Below, in pieces: positions 16,383 through 27,891 of a stretch of DNA of 64,000 nucleotides (position 1 is the first letter of the stretch; each line of letters begins with the position of its first letter). This DNA comes from Azoarcus sp. Its GTDB lineage: Bacteria > Pseudomonadota > Gammaproteobacteria > Burkholderiales > Rhodocyclaceae. The stretch is from contig JAISPJ010000087.1 of assembly GCA_031274995.1 (NCBI GenBank), positions 1 through 64,000 on the forward strand. The letters are read 5' to 3'. The position numbers and the translations under genes were made by a program. A model generated the notes under the pieces. That model worked only from the letters and a program-made list of their open reading frames with translations. It had not been told where the DNA came from and did no database searches.

Positions 16383-17255
16383 TGCTTCAACATGGCAGGG
16401 CGCCGGGGACAGCGCGGCAATCGCGTCGGCGGTAGCCGTGGCGAGCGTCCCTGCCACCAGTTTGGGCGGCAGGGGGCAGGCGGCGGACAGCGACAGGACT
16501 TCCACGCCGCCTTCAGCGACGAGTACCGTGTGTTCCCATTGCGCCGACAGGCTGCGGTCGCGGGTGACGATCGTCCAGCCGTCGGACAATTCCGAAATGG
16601 CGGCCTTGCCGGCATTTATCATCGGCTCGATGGTAAAGATCATCCCCGGTTGGAGTTTGATGCCCGTGTCCGGTTTGCCGAAGTGCAGCACTTGCGGTTC
16701 TTCGTGGAACTTGCGCCCGATGCCGTGCCCGCAGAATTCGCGTACCACCGAGAAACCATTGCCTTCCGCATGCCGCTGGATTGCATGGCCGATGTCGCCC
16801 AGGTGCGCGCCGGGCCGCACGGCGGCAATGCCGAGCCACATACATTCATAAGCCGTCTGGCACAGACGTTTGGCGAGGATGGAAGCCTCGCCGACGATAA
16901 ACATCCGGCTGGTGTCGCCGAAAAAACCTGCCGGAGAAATGACAGTGACATCTATGTTGAGAATGTCGCCTTTCTTCAGCGGTTTTTCCCCGGGGATACC
17001 GTGACAGACCTGGTGGTTGAGCGAAGTGCAGATCGAGGCGGGATAGGGGGTATAACCCGGCGGCGCATAATTGAGCGTGGCGGAGACCGTGCTCTGCGTT
17101 TTTTCCATGTATTCGCGGCACAGGCGGTCCAGTTCGGCGGTCGTGACCCCGGTTCGGACGAATGGTGTAATGTAATCAAGCACTTCCGCTGCAAGACGGC
17201 AGGCGGTGCGCATCTCTTTTATCTCTTCCGGTGTTTTTGGGATGGGCTTGCTCAT
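16338..17255 (-). CDS. map: type I methionine aminopeptidase
   Basis: Removes the initiator methionine from new proteins. The core is standard: ICTSLNHQVCHGIPG, LNIDVTV (metal-ligand aspartate), FFGDTSRMFIVGE, EFCGHGIGRKFHEEPQVLH and IFTIEPMINAG. At 305 residues it is about 40 longer than usual. After VLVAEGGVEVLS it carries a variable Ala/Pro-rich tail whose last 14 residues (LNTHRVQSPPFMAG) are translated from a copy of the interspersed junction repeat. The stop overlaps the GTG of glnD, so map and glnD are probably co-transcribed and coupled. Confidence 0.95.
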   Translation of the reverse strand: MSKPIPKTPEEIKEMRTACRLAAEVLDYITPFVRTGVTTAELDRLCREYMEKTQSTVSATLNYAPPGYTPYPASICTSLNHQVCHGIPGEKPLKKGDILNIDVTVISPAGFFGDTSRMFIVGEASILAKRLCQTAYECMWLGIAAVRPGAHLGDIGHAIQRHAEGNGFSVVREFCGHGIGRKFHEEPQVLHFGKPDTGIKLQPGMIFTIEPMINAGKAAISELSDGWTIVTRDRSLSAQWEHTVLVAEGGVEVLSLSAACPLPPKLVAGTLATATADAIAALSPAPCHVEALNTHRVQSPPFMAG

Positions 17256-17435
17256 CGCTCCGGCGCATACATGTTTGAAGATTGCAGGCTAACGCATATG
17301 GCGTGAGCGAGCAAATGCCGGGACGAGCGGATGGTCATATTTGAGCTTTGGCGCATGGAACAGGAAACCCTGTAAAGATGCGGGTTTCTCTCTCATGTGT
17401 TTGAGATTGAGGAGGCCTGGCCGGCACAGAATCAT

Positions 17436-18149
17436 TCAGGCGTAGGCATTCACCTTTTGTCCATTCGGACTCAGGCTGCGCTCGATAGCCTGTCCGAACG
17501 GGAGGCTGCGGTTCGCGCCGTTTTCCTGTGGCTGGCCCGCTGAATTTTTTTCCATGCTGGCTCGGGCGATTTCGGCGCGCGCCTCGGTGGCCATTTGTGA
17601 TGCGGCGGCGGCAACAGCGCGATCCTGGCCGGAGGGATCGGCAGGCGCGAGCGCGGCGGCGCGGATTTGCTGGGCTCGCGTGAGGGTTTCTTCCGGGGTA
17701 CGCCCTTTAGAGGTGTCGATGCCGACTTCTCCGGCCACCGCGTAACGCTGTCCGTCCGGGCCGGTCTCATAGGAGAAGCTCGCGCCGGAAGTGACCAGGC
17801 TGCCCCCTGCGGCCATGTGCGCGGCCTCGTGCGCGCGCACGGCGCGGTCCGTGGATTTCAGTTCCTCGACCCGGCGAAGGTCGGTGGCGCTTGATTCTTC
17901 GGCGCGGGAATTGTCCGACTCTTGCGAGACGCCGTCACTGCGCGAGTCCGGCGAGAATACATCCCTTCCCTCTCCCCGTTCCGCGACTCGCACGGGCGCG
18001 TCGGAACGCCAGAGATTCGAGTATGTTGAGGCTGTCTGGATCGCGTTGGCAACGGAGGATGAAAAACCGGAAATCAAGGTGAATACACGAAAAATAAAGA
18101 GAAAAAGAGAGTAAGCGGGCAGTCCGCCGCCATTTGGAGTCTGGATCAT
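17436..18149 (-). CDS. SprA-family putative metalloprotease-like protein
   Basis: A 237-residue protein of the SprA-related family (putative metalloproteases annotated from Campylobacter and proteobacteria). The family signature is AVRAHEAAHMAAGG (HExxH) followed by GASFSYETGPDGQRYAVAGEVGID, about residues 103-145. The Ala/Arg-rich C-terminal region (RAAALAPADPSGQDRAVAAAASQMATEARAEIARASM) is also typical. The N-terminal 40 residues are hydrophobic and poorly conserved, so the true start may lie further in. It is divergent from ispD. Activity and substrate are unknown. Confidence 0.75.
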   Translation of the reverse strand: MIQTPNGGGLPAYSLFLFIFRVFTLISGFSSSVANAIQTASTYSNLWRSDAPVRVAERGEGRDVFSPDSRSDGVSQESDNSRAEESSATDLRRVEELKSTDRAVRAHEAAHMAAGGSLVTSGASFSYETGPDGQRYAVAGEVGIDTSKGRTPEETLTRAQQIRAAALAPADPSGQDRAVAAAASQMATEARAEIARASMEKNSAGQPQENGANRSLPFGQAIERSLSPNGQKVNAYA

Positions 18150-18237
18150 AACGTGGTGCGGTTAAAGCGGCTTCCTTGCCGATATGCGCGTTATTTCTCG
18201 GGCGGAGGAAGAAAGGTATCGTTGTAAAATACGTGGA

Positions 18238-19104
18238 ATGCAAAACCGACCTTCCAATACTCGCCATTTCGCCCTTGTGCCCGCTGCGGGGAGCGGCTCG
18301 CGCATGGGGGGCGAATTACCCAAGCAATACATGCCGTTGCTCGGCAGGCCACTGATCCATCACACGCTCGCTGCCCTGTGCGCACTGCCTGCCATCGAGC
18401 GGGTGTTTGTTGTGCTCTCGCTCAATGATTCCGAGTGGATGCGCCACGATTGGGGGGCTTTGGGTTCCCGTCTGATGCCGCTTGTTTGTGGCGGGCCGAC
18501 GCGGGCCGATTCGGTGTTGGGCGGGTTGCGCGCCATCGAGGGCGAGGTCGCCGCCACAGACTGGGTATTGGTGCACGATGCCGCGCGCCCGTGTGTGGCG
18601 GGCTGGCAGATCGAAAAATTGATGCGCGAACTGGCGCATGATGACTTGGGGGGGCTTCTGGCCGTGCCCGTGGCCGATACCCTCAAACGCACAGACGGGC
18701 GCCATTGCGTGGCGGATACCGTGGCGCGCGAAAATTTATGGTGTGCGCAGACCCCGCAGATGTTCCGCTACGCGATGTTGCGCCGCGCGCTGGAAAATGC
18801 GCGGGATGTCACCGACGAATCCGCGGCCATCGAGGCTGCCGGTCTGCGTCCCAGGCTCATCGAGGGAGATGCCTCCAATCTCAAGGTCACGCGGCCATTC
18901 GATCTTCTTCTTGCGGAATGGATACTGCGCCGCCGCGAGGAAGAAGAGGGGAAGAAAAAAATAGTTGAACACGTCTCGAACGCTGACCTCGCCATTCATG
19001 GCGAGGTCAGCGGGACGAACGTTTATGGAGCCGAAGGCTCCCATGGACCATATCGGGGAATCCCCGGCCTTCAGGCCGGGGGGACTCAAAAGGATCTGTC
19101 ATGA
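18238..19104 (+). CDS. ispD: 2-C-methyl-D-erythritol 4-phosphate cytidylyltransferase with a repeat-encoded tail
   Basis: Third enzyme of the MEP isoprenoid pathway, making CDP-methylerythritol. Motifs: the nucleotide-binding [30 protein letters not shown], and [10 protein letters not shown] with [14 protein letters not shown] near the end. The start is set at 18238 because [18 protein letters not shown] is protein-like from there. The enzyme core ends about residue 236; the frame then continues through EEEEGKKK into a full copy of the interspersed repeat, adding about 46 residues ([15 protein letters not shown]...) before a TGA that overlaps the ATG of ispF. A normal IspD would be about 230-240 residues. 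Confidence 0.92.
   Translation: MQNRPSNTRHFALVPAAGSGSRMGGELPKQYMPLLGRPLIHHTLAALCALPAIERVFVVLSLNDSEWMRHDWGALGSRLMPLVCGGPTRADSVLGGLRAIEGEVAATDWVLVHDAARPCVAGWQIEKLMRELAHDDLGGLLAVPVADTLKRTDGRHCVADTVARENLWCAQTPQMFRYAMLRRALENARDVTDESAAIEAAGLRPRLIEGDASNLKVTRPFDLLLAEWILRRREEEEGKKKIVEHVSNADLAIHGEVSGTNVYGAEGSHGPYRGIPGLQAGGTQKDLS
18965..19090 (+). repeat. full copy of the junction repeat, inside the ispD 3' end
   Basis: Begins TTGAACACGTCTCGAACG and ends GGACTCAAA. Three hairpins: CTCGCCATTCATGGCGAG, GGAGCCGAAGGCTCC, and CCCCGGCCTTCAGGCCGGGG. The ispF ribosome site AAGGA follows immediately. Same orientation as the genes. Confidence 0.8.
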
Positions 19105-19592
19105 AATGTGCCATTCGCGTTGGCCAGGGGTTTGATGTTCATGTTTTTGCTGAGGGGCGCCCCTTGATTCTTGGCGGCGTCACTATTCCGTTCGAGCGTA
19201 GATTGCTCGGGTATTCCGATGCCGACGTGTTGTTGCACGCTGTTATTGATGCGTTGCTCGGCGCGGCAGGGCAGGGGGATATCGGGCGGATATTCCCCGA
19301 TACCGACTCACGTTACAAGGGCGCGGATAGCCGTGCGCTGTTGCGCATGGTGTCCGTCAGAGTGTGGGAAGCGGGGTGGGAAGTAGGCAATGTCGATGCT
19401 ACGGTCATCTGCGAGATTCCGAAGATACAGCCCTACGCAGCCCGGATGGCGGCCAATATTGCCGACGACCTCAACATCGAGCCGGGCGCCGTTAACGTCA
19501 AGGGAAAAACAACCGAAGAACTCGGCTTCACGGGCCGTGGCGAGGGCATCGCCGCTCAGGCCGTGGCTGTGCTGCTGCGGCGACCCGCATGA
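19101..19592 (+). CDS. ispF: 2-C-methyl-D-erythritol 2,4-cyclodiphosphate synthase
   Basis: A 163-residue MEP-pathway enzyme that cyclises CDP-methylerythritol 2-phosphate. The zinc/substrate residues are in GQGFDVHVF and [34 protein letters not shown] and [25 protein letters not shown] are also standard. ATGA overlap with ispD suggests translational coupling, and its own stop overlaps the ygiQ start in the same way. Confidence 0.97.
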   Translation: MKCAIRVGQGFDVHVFAEGRPLILGGVTIPFERRLLGYSDADVLLHAVIDALLGAAGQGDIGRIFPDTDSRYKGADSRALLRMVSVRVWEAGWEVGNVDATVICEIPKIQPYAARMAANIADDLNIEPGAVNVKGKTTEELGFTGRGEGIAAQAVAVLLRRPA

Positions 19593-21517
19593 GCAAAGGG
19601 CAGGCGAGGGCGCTCCCGGAATCCATCCTCCCGTCTTTTCCCTCGGTTGTTCCAGCCCCTTTCCTGCCCATGTCACGCCCCGAGATGGACGCGCGGGGTT
19701 GGGAGGCGTGTGATGTCATTCTCGTGACGGGTGACGCCTACGTCGACCATCCCAGCTTTGGCATGGCGCTCGTGGGGCGGCTGTTGGAAGCGCACGGCTG
19801 GAAGGTGGGCATCATCAGCCAGCCGGACTGGCGTTCTGCCGAGGCTTTCCGCGCCCTGGGACGCCCGCGCCTGTATTTTGGCGTCACTGCCGGGAACATG
19901 GACTCGATGGTCAACCGCTACACCTCCGAGAAAAAAATCCGCTCTGACGATGCCTACACCCTAGGCGGCGAATCCGGCAAGCGCCCCGACCGTGCCGTTA
20001 CCGTGTACGCCCAACGTGCGCGGGAAGCCTTTCCGGGCGCCACCGTGGTCATCGGTTCCATCGAAGCCAGCCTGCGCCGCATTGCCCATTACGACTACTG
20101 GAGCGACACTGTGCGGCGCTCCGTGCTGGCGGATTCCAAGGCCGACATTCTTCTTTACGGAAATGCCGAACGGGCGCTCATCGACTTCACGCGGCGGCTC
20201 GATGCGGGCGAAAAAGCCGCCGGTATCCGCGATTTGCGCGGCACGGCCTTCATGGTGCCGCCCGGTTGGCGCCCTGAAGGCTGGACGGAGATCGATGCCA
20301 CTACGCCGCGCGGGTCCCCGGCACAAAAAACGGATCGCGCCCGCAGCGTCATCCGGCTGCCATCCTTCGAGCAGGTCAAGGCTGACCCGTTGCGCTACGC
20401 CCACGCCTCACGGGTCTTCCATCTTGAATCCAACCCCGGCAACGCCCGTGCGCTGACGCAACGCCACGGCGAAGGGCCGGGTGCGAGGGATGTGTGGCTC
20501 AACCCGCCGCCACTGCCGCTATCGACCATCGAGATGGATTTCGTCTATGGGCTGCCCTATGCCCGCCGCCCGCATCCGGCCTATGGCGGCGCACGCATCC
20601 CTGCCTGGGAGATGATCCGATTCTCCATCAACATCATGCGTGGCTGCTTCGGGGGATGTACTTTCTGTTCCATTACGGAACACGAAGGCCGCCTCATCCA
20701 GAGCCGCTCAAAGGAATCCATCCTGCGCGAAATCGCGGATATCCGCGCCCATACGCCGGGTTTCAAGGGGCACATCACCGACCTCGGCGGCCCCACCGCC
20801 AACATGTACCGGATGGCTTGCCGGGACAAACGCGCTGAGGCCGCCTGCCGCAGGTTGTCCTGCGTCTGGCCCGTTGCCTGTCCCCGGCTCGAAACCAGCC
20901 ATGCCCCATTGATTGCGCTCTACCGTGCCGCCCGCGATGTGCCGGGAGTCAAAAAAGTAACCATCGCCTCCGGCGTGCGCTACGACCTTGCCGTGCGGTC
21001 TCCCGAATACATCACTGAGTTGGCAGCGCACCATGTCTCCGGCCTGCTGAAAATCGCGCCCGAACACAGCGAGCCGGCCCCGCTCGCCGCGATGATGAAA
21101 CCGTCAATCGACACTTTCGACGCCTTTGCCGCGTTTTTCGACCGCGCCAGCCGCCGTGCGGGCAAAAAGCAGCATCTCGTCCCGTACTTTATTGCCGCCC
21201 ATCCCGGCGCGACGGACGAAGACATGTTCCGGCTCATGCGCTGGTTGCAAGCGCGCGGCTTTCGCCCGGACCAGGTGCAAACCTTTCTGCCCGCGCCGCT
21301 CACCCTCGCCACGGCCATGTATCACAGCGGTTTCAACCCGTTGAAGGGCATGACGCCTGTCCCGGAATCCATTTTCTGTGCGCGTGGCGAACGGCATAGA
21401 AGACTTCACAAGGCGTTCCTGCGCTGGCATGACCCCGCCAACGCGCCACTGCTGCGCGAGGCGCTTGGGAAGATCCCCTCCAGGGAGAGGAATCGCAAGC
21501 TGCTATTGATGTTTTAG
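19589..21517 (+). CDS. ygiQ: YgiQ-family radical SAM protein
   Basis: A 642-residue radical SAM protein of the YgiQ family. It starts with the family N-terminal domain ([40 protein letters not shown]). The 4Fe-4S cysteines are in [16 protein letters not shown], and [16 protein letters not shown] and [20 protein letters not shown] are typical. The substrate and reaction are not established for this family. It overlaps ispF by ATGA, so it is the third gene of the ispDF unit. Its stop TAG directly abuts the cysE stop on the other strand, leaving no space for a terminator. Confidence 0.93.
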   Translation: MSKGQARALPESILPSFPSVVPAPFLPMSRPEMDARGWEACDVILVTGDAYVDHPSFGMALVGRLLEAHGWKVGIISQPDWRSAEAFRALGRPRLYFGVTAGNMDSMVNRYTSEKKIRSDDAYTLGGESGKRPDRAVTVYAQRAREAFPGATVVIGSIEASLRRIAHYDYWSDTVRRSVLADSKADILLYGNAERALIDFTRRLDAGEKAAGIRDLRGTAFMVPPGWRPEGWTEIDATTPRGSPAQKTDRARSVIRLPSFEQVKADPLRYAHASRVFHLESNPGNARALTQRHGEGPGARDVWLNPPPLPLSTIEMDFVYGLPYARRPHPAYGGARIPAWEMIRFSINIMRGCFGGCTFCSITEHEGRLIQSRSKESILREIADIRAHTPGFKGHITDLGGPTANMYRMACRDKRAEAACRRLSCVWPVACPRLETSHAPLIALYRAARDVPGVKKVTIASGVRYDLAVRSPEYITELAAHHVSGLLKIAPEHSEPAPLAAMMKPSIDTFDAFAAFFDRASRRAGKKQHLVPYFIAAHPGATDEDMFRLMRWLQARGFRPDQVQTFLPAPLTLATAMYHSGFNPLKGMTPVPESIFCARGERHRRLHKAFLRWHDPANAPLLREALGKIPSRERNRKLLLMF

Positions 21518-22285
21518 TCATTCCACCATTTTCGACAATTCATCGGCGTTGAAATCATTCTTCGGCTCTGCTGCCGGGCCAAGGTGAATACCCGCTTGCG
21601 CAAGCCGTTCGATGAGAAGGTTGAAGCGGCGGTCCGTATCGGTCACATGGTCGAGCAGGCCGTGAACGGCACGTGCCAGCGGATCGTCCATGTTGCGCGT
21701 GACGCCATAGGCGGTAAAGCCGTCTTGTTCCGCCGGGGATTCGAGACCGGGGCCAGTGTCCGGTTTGCGGTCAGGGTCGAGGATGTGGGCCGGGTTCCCC
21801 ACTGCCGTGGCTCCGGCAGGCACGGGCTTGATGACGACCGCGTTGGAACCGATCCGTGCGCCGTCACCGATTTCAAATCCGCCAAGCACTTTTGCGCCCG
21901 CGCCGACTACGACGCCGCGCCCGAGCGTGGGATGGCGCTTGGTGCCACGGTAGAGCGAAGTGCCACCGAGAGTTACGCCCTGGTAGATGGTGCTGTCGTC
22001 GCCGACGCTGGCAGTTTCTCCAATCACTACGCCCATGCCGTGGTCGATGAACACACGACGCCCGACCACCGCTGCCGGATGGATTTCGATGCCGGTCAAA
22101 AAACGCCCGATATGGCTGATAAAACGGCCTAACCAAAAAAAGCGCCGCCGCCAGGCCGCATGCGCGAGACGGTGGAGAACGAGGGCATGGATGCCGGGAT
22201 AACAAGTAAGCACTTCCCAGGTTGAACGCGCGGCTGGATCACGCTCACGCACGCTGGCCAAATCTTCACGTAGACGCTCGAACAT
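21518..22285 (-). CDS. cysE: serine O-acetyltransferase
   Basis: Makes O-acetylserine, the first step of cysteine synthesis. The start is the ATG at 22285 ([21 protein letters not shown]), the standard start of this family; the track start at 22525 adds 80 unrelated residues. The helical N-terminal domain is followed by a left-handed hexapeptide repeat: [29 protein letters not shown], then [23 protein letters not shown]. At 255 residues it has a longer, non-conserved C-terminus than short-type enzymes. It follows trmJ on the same strand. Confidence 0.95.
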   Translation of the reverse strand: MFERLREDLASVRERDPAARSTWEVLTCYPGIHALVLHRLAHAAWRRRFFWLGRFISHIGRFLTGIEIHPAAVVGRRVFIDHGMGVVIGETASVGDDSTIYQGVTLGGTSLYRGTKRHPTLGRGVVVGAGAKVLGGFEIGDGARIGSNAVVIKPVPAGATAVGNPAHILDPDRKPDTGPGLESPAEQDGFTAYGVTRNMDDPLARAVHGLLDHVTDTDRRFNLLIERLAQAGIHLGPAAEPKNDFNADELSKMVE

Positions 22286-22379
22286 GGAAGTGCTTCCCGA
22301 TATTTTGTTTGCAGGGAGGATGTTGCCACCCGTCGATGAAAAAATCCCGCTCATGCGGCAGAGCCTTGGGGCGTTCATT

Positions 22380-23162
22380 CTACTGTTTCTGCCGTGTGGC
22401 CTTGATACCCGTATCGAAACTGGCAAGAATGCCTCGCAGGATGGCGATTTCTTCTTTTTCAAGCCGTGCACGGCCAAAAAGTCGCCGTAGCTTTGGCATG
22501 AGACGGCGGGGTTTGTCGGGGTCAAGAAAGCCGCTTGCTTCGATGCTCGACTTCAGATGGGAAAAAAATTTTTCGATCTCATCATTCGTAGCCGGCTCGG
22601 GCAAGGGTTCGGCGGGAAGAAAAGGCGTGCCGCCAGTTTGCTCCATTGCCGCCAGGCGCAACTCGTAACACATCAACTGTATTGCCGCGCCAAGATTGAG
22701 CGAAGCATACGCAGGGTTGGCCGGAATCGTTACCGGCAACGCGCAAAGCCCCAATTCTTCGTTGGAGAGGCCGCTCGCCTCGTTACCGAATACCAGGGCC
22801 ACTTCGCCGCTTGTGTTTTGGCTCCATTGCACGAGTTCGGCGGCGGCGGCACGAGGGTCGAGCCTTGTTGCCGACAAATCCCGCCGCCGGGCCGTCAATC
22901 CTGCCGTGAACACGGTTCCTGAGAGCGCCTCTTGCAAGGAGTCGGCCACGCGCGCGCTACCGAGTATGTCCACCGCGCCGCAAGCGCGTGCCTCGGCTAC
23001 GGGGTCTGGAAAGGAAGCCGGGGAAACCAGCCAGAGGCGGCTCAACCCCATCGTTTTCATCGCCCGCGCCGCAGCGCCGATATTGCCGGGATGAGAAGGG
23101 CGGGAGAGCACCACGCGGACGCGGTCGAGCACGGAGAGGCCGTTCATATTAGAATTATCCAT
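22380..23162 (-). CDS. trmJ: tRNA (cytidine/uridine-2'-O-)-methyltransferase TrmJ
   Basis: A SPOUT-class methyltransferase that 2'-O-methylates position 32 of certain tRNAs. Motifs: [23 protein letters not shown], the SAM-binding knot [17 protein letters not shown], and [24 protein letters not shown]. The start at 23162 (MDNSN) has an AGGCAG site upstream; the ATG at 23147 is also possible. The track start at 23267 would run into the divergent suhB gene. About 260 residues is normal. The trmJ-cysE neighbourhood is common in proteobacteria. Confidence 0.93.
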   Translation of the reverse strand: MDNSNMNGLSVLDRVRVVLSRPSHPGNIGAAARAMKTMGLSRLWLVSPASFPDPVAEARACGAVDILGSARVADSLQEALSGTVFTAGLTARRRDLSATRLDPRAAAAELVQWSQNTSGEVALVFGNEASGLSNEELGLCALPVTIPANPAYASLNLGAAIQLMCYELRLAAMEQTGGTPFLPAEPLPEPATNDEIEKFFSHLKSSIEASGFLDPDKPRRLMPKLRRLFGRARLEKEEIAILRGILASFDTGIKATRQKQ

Positions 23163-23196
23163 TGTCTGCCTAATGCCTGGAACGGTTTTTCTCCGA

Positions 23197-24027
23197 ATGC
23201 GCCTCAATATCGACCCTGCTGTCAACATTGCCGTCAAAGCCGCGCGCCGCGCCGCGTCCATCATCAATCAGGCCGCCAATCAGTTGGAACTGCTCAATAT
23301 TGAGACCAAGGCCCACAATGATTTTGTCACCGAAGTCGACCGCGCTGCCGAGGTGGCCATCGTCGACATCCTGCGCGAAGCTTTCCCGGATCACGGCATT
23401 CTAGCAGAGGAGTCAGGCCGCTCCGGGGCCGGGGACGAGCGTGGAGCCGAGTACGTATGGATGATCGATCCGCTGGACGGCACGACAAACTTCATCCACG
23501 GCTTTCCGCAGTACGCGGTCTCCCTCGCGCTCACCCGCAAGGGCATGCCCGAACACGCGGTCATTTTCGATCCGGTTTCCAACGAACTCTTTACCGCCTC
23601 GCGCGGACGCGGCGCGTACATGAATGATCGCCGTATCCGCGTCTCACGCCGTCAGCGTCTGGCCGATGCCCTGCTCGGCACAGGCTTTCCGTTTCGCCAG
23701 TTCATGCACGTCGATGCCTATCTCGCCATGTTCCGCGAGCTTTCGCAAAGGAGCGTCGGCCTGCGCCGGGCCGGCGCGGCGGCGCTTGACCTCGCCTATG
23801 TCGCCAGCGGCAGGTTGGACGGTTTCTGGGAAATCGGCCTCTCGCCATGGGATATGGCTGCCGGTGCGCTGCTTATCCAGGAAGCGGGCGGGTTCGTCGC
23901 GGATTTCGATGGCGAGGGGGATTATCTCAAGAGCGGCAACATCGTTGCCGGAACGCCCAAGGTATTCACGGAACTGCTGCTTGTCGTTCAGTCGTGCTGG
24001 AATGCAAGGGGTAGTGTAGCCTGTTGA
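23197..24027 (+). CDS. suhB: inositol-1-monophosphatase family protein SuhB
   Basis: An inositol monophosphatase-fold protein; in E. coli SuhB also works in rRNA transcription antitermination. Metal-binding motifs are intact: [31 protein letters not shown], and [17 protein letters not shown] near the end. Start at 23197 ([19 protein letters not shown]) is preferred because the family begins there; the track start at 23173 is eight codons upstream. Divergent from trmJ with only 34 bp between starts, so their promoters must overlap. Confidence 0.93.
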   Translation: MRLNIDPAVNIAVKAARRAASIINQAANQLELLNIETKAHNDFVTEVDRAAEVAIVDILREAFPDHGILAEESGRSGAGDERGAEYVWMIDPLDGTTNFIHGFPQYAVSLALTRKGMPEHAVIFDPVSNELFTASRGRGAYMNDRRIRVSRRQRLADALLGTGFPFRQFMHVDAYLAMFRELSQRSVGLRRAGAAALDLAYVASGRLDGFWEIGLSPWDMAAGALLIQEAGGFVADFDGEGDYLKSGNIVAGTPKVFTELLLVVQSCWNARGSVAC

Positions 24028-24183
24028 TTATCTGGAAGAATCATCGCCTTTCAGGCGGGGAGGGGGTAACGGGTTTGTTATCCTTGCATGCTTTCTGTTA
24101 TTTTTTCACGCCGCTTGGTGTGGCGCGCTCCCTTCTTTCACGGCGATGGTCGATAATCAAGGCCATATCTGTGGAATTCCACC

Positions 24184-25035
24184 ATGCATTCTGCCCAGGA
24201 ACTTGTCGCTTACGTCGAGTCGCTTGCCGCTCTGCCATCGGTGTATTACCAGGTTCGCGAGCAGCTTGAGTCGCCAGAAGGCTCTATCGGGAGAGTGGCG
24301 GGCCTGATAGAGACGGATCCCGCGCTCACGGCCGGGGTCCTGAAACTCGTGAACAGCGCCTTCTACGGATTGAACCGCAAAATCGAAAGCGTCGAGCGCG
24401 CCATTCCCGTTCTCGGCTTTCGGCAGACGCATGAATTGGTGCTGGCCATTACAATCGGCAACGTGTTTGACGGTATCCGTCCTCAGTACATGGACATGAG
24501 ACGATACTGGATCGGGTGCATGATTACCGCGCTGACTGCGCGCGAACTGGCGCACCTGACCTGCAATCCCGCTGCCGGACGTTTATTCATCGTTGGCCTT
24601 CTGGCTGACATTGGCCACATGGTGATGTACCAGACCGTGCCCGAACTGACTGTTGCGGCCATCTCCGAAGCTGAAGCCGGAAATGAACCGCTCTTTGAAG
24701 TCGAACGCCGCATCGTCGGCTGCGATTCGGCGGAAGTCGGCGCGGCATTGATGGACAACTGGAGGTTGCCTTCGAGTTTTGCTGAAATCATTGGTGCGCA
24801 ATTCACACCTCGGCTGGCAGGCAAACATGTCGTCGAAGCGGAATTGCTTCATGTCGCGCTCGCGGTCAGCATGGCCGACCGCTATGACGAGTCGAGCAAA
24901 CAGGCGCTTGAGCGCATTGACCCGCACATCTGGAACAGCATCGGGCTGAATCTCGGCAGCTTTTCACGTATCCGCGAAATGGTCGAGATGCACCTAAGTT
25001 CATGCATCACCATGCTTTTCCCCAAAGCGGCCTGA
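24184..25035 (+). CDS. HDOD domain protein
   Basis: A 283-residue single-domain HDOD protein (a catalytically degenerate relative of HD phosphohydrolases, generally linked to signalling). The family core is visible: ALPSVYYQVREQLES, VAGLIETDPALTAGVLKLVNSAFYGL, ESVERAIPVLGFRQTHELVLAI, FIVGLLADIGHMVMYQ and DSAEVGAALMDNWRLP. No GGDEF, EAL or receiver domain is attached. GGAA precedes the ATG by six bases. The 156-bp gap after suhB has a short CGCCTTTCAGGCG hairpin that may be a decayed end of the junction repeat. Partner unknown. Confidence 0.9.
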   Translation: MHSAQELVAYVESLAALPSVYYQVREQLESPEGSIGRVAGLIETDPALTAGVLKLVNSAFYGLNRKIESVERAIPVLGFRQTHELVLAITIGNVFDGIRPQYMDMRRYWIGCMITALTARELAHLTCNPAAGRLFIVGLLADIGHMVMYQTVPELTVAAISEAEAGNEPLFEVERRIVGCDSAEVGAALMDNWRLPSSFAEIIGAQFTPRLAGKHVVEAELLHVALAVSMADRYDESSKQALERIDPHIWNSIGLNLGSFSRIREMVEMHLSSCITMLFPKAA

Positions 25036-25108
25036 CAATCCCTTGTTTCATGAGACTTGGTGCGTTGCATCAATCAGCGTTTTGTGATAGAAATAAAAGG
25101 TTGTCTAA

Positions 25109-26455
<1,347 letters not shown>

Positions 26456-26483
26456 AAGCCTTTTGGTTTGTTTTAAAAACAAT

Positions 26484-26525
26484 AAAAAAACACCCTCGCA
26501 CAGAGATATGCGAGGGTGTTTTTTT
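26484..26525. terminator. bidirectional intrinsic terminator after gdhA
   Basis: ACACCCTCGCA pairs with TGCGAGGGTGT around an 8-base loop; the stem is flanked by seven A on the left and seven T on the right, so it works on both strands. It separates gdhA from the convergent antiporter gene. A second GC-rich palindromic stretch (CTCCCTCCCGAGGGAGG, ACGCCGAAGGCGT) follows at 26560-26600. Confidence 0.92.
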
Positions 26526-26616
26526 GTGGTCGCGCCCAGCATGGGCGCATACATAAAGCCTCCCTCCCGAGGGAGGGGGCACGCCGAAGGCGTGACGCAG
26601 CGAGTTGCGGCTTTGC

Positions 26617-27891
26617 CTAAATAAACCGGAACGCAACAATCGCCACCAGGGTTGGCAGGGCGGCTGCGGCGAACAGGCCGAGCGGGCTGACCCTGCCTCC
26701 TTTGAAATACCCTTGCAGGATGGAGATTCCCGCCGGATTGGGGGCATTGGCGATCACCGTGAGCCCACCGCCCGTGACTGCGCCTGTCACCAGCGCGTAT
26801 TTGAATTCGTCCGACAAGCCTTGCACCAGTGATCCCAGATAAGTCAGGGCGGCGTTGTCCGTGACTGCCGTCAGTGCCGTGGCGCCGTAATATACGGCAG
26901 TAGAGTCCATCGACGAAAGCAATGGCTGCAACCACCATAGCTGCTGCCCACCGAGCGTCACCAGCCCGGCCAGGAAACAGCTCACCATCAGACTTTCCCG
27001 CAGGATCAGCCGATCCTGGAAATGGGGATAAGCACGGGCAAATGCCAGGAACAGCAACAGGATGCCGATGAACACGTGCGGATGGTGGGCGAAGAGCACG
27101 ATCAGGCTCAGGAATGCCAGATGCAGCGCGATGACCAAGGTGGGGACGTTGTTGTGCCCGCTCTGGCCTTCAACCGAAAACTGGCGCAATTCCTTGCGGA
27201 AAATCAGGCTGGCGGCCAGCGCGTTGATGAATACGGCCAGTGCGCTGCGCCAGCCGATGTGGGACAACATGAACCAACTGTCCCATTGCCAGGTATGCGC
27301 CACCATCAGCACCGGCGGAGCCGCGAAGTTGGTGAGCGTGCCGCCGATGGAGACGTTGACGAACAGCACGCCGAGGGTGGCATACATCAGGCGTGAAGAC
27401 ATTGCCTTGCGGTAATACGCCTCCCTCAGGATCATCGCGGCCAGCGCCATGGCGGCGGGTTCGGTGATGAAGGATGACAACAGCGAAACCACGGACAGGA
27501 CAGTGAAATAGAACGCGATGGCGCGCGGCATGGGCAATATGCGGGAGATGGCCTGTACGATGGCGGAAGCGAAAAGAAGCACCGGCCTGCTTGCCGCCAC
27601 GATCATGATGGCCAGCACGAACAGCGGCTCGGTGAAATTGCGGGTCTCCAGGTATTCCGTGACGGCGCGGAAAGAGCCAGTTTCCGTTCCGATGGCAGTC
27701 AGCGCGGTGAAGACGAGCAACATGCCGGCCCAGAAACCGAAGACAAATTCCACCTCGGCGAACAGTTCCCACAGCCCCGCATGTGAAGGAAATTTTTTTG
27801 CCAGCCGCGCGATAAAACTGACAGAAAAGGTATGCAGGATGGCGATGGCGAACAGGAGCGTGCCGGTGATCTGGAGGGGCGAGGGGTTCAT
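26617..27891 (-). CDS. putative Na+/H+ antiporter
   Basis: A 424-residue integral membrane protein with about ten or more transmembrane helices, matching the putative Na+/H+ antiporter family (Na_H_antiport_2 type, ion-transporter superfamily). Recognisable stretches: VLSVVSLLSSFITEPAAMALAAMILREAYYR, LFVNVSIGGTLTNFAAPPVLMVAHTW, YYGATALTAVTDNAALTYLGSLVQGL and GGGLTVIANAPNPAG. The start is set at 27891, where ATGA overlaps the glnE stop and GGAG lies upstream; the track start is ten codons earlier. Ion specificity is inferred from the family only. Confidence 0.82.
   Translation of the reverse strand: MNPSPLQITGTLLFAIAILHTFSVSFIARLAKKFPSHAGLWELFAEVEFVFGFWAGMLLVFTALTAIGTETGSFRAVTEYLETRNFTEPLFVLAIMIVAASRPVLLFASAIVQAISRILPMPRAIAFYFTVLSVVSLLSSFITEPAAMALAAMILREAYYRKAMSSRLMYATLGVLFVNVSIGGTLTNFAAPPVLMVAHTWQWDSWFMLSHIGWRSALAVFINALAASLIFRKELRQFSVEGQSGHNNVPTLVIALHLAFLSLIVLFAHHPHVFIGILLLFLAFARAYPHFQDRLILRESLMVSCFLAGLVTLGGQQLWWLQPLLSSMDSTAVYYGATALTAVTDNAALTYLGSLVQGLSDEFKYALVTGAVTGGGLTVIANAPNPAGISILQGYFKGGRVSPLGLFAAAALPTLVAIVAFRFI

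Noticed and set aside
24037-24075. Sixth copy of the junction repeat after suhB
   Set aside because: Only a CGCCTTTCAGGCG hairpin and GGGGTAAC-like end are similar; too short to call.
26556-26600. Member of the same repeat family after gdhA
   Set aside because: GC-rich palindromes CTCCCTCCCGAGGGAGG and ACGCCGAAGGCGT differ in sequence and lack the conserved ends.
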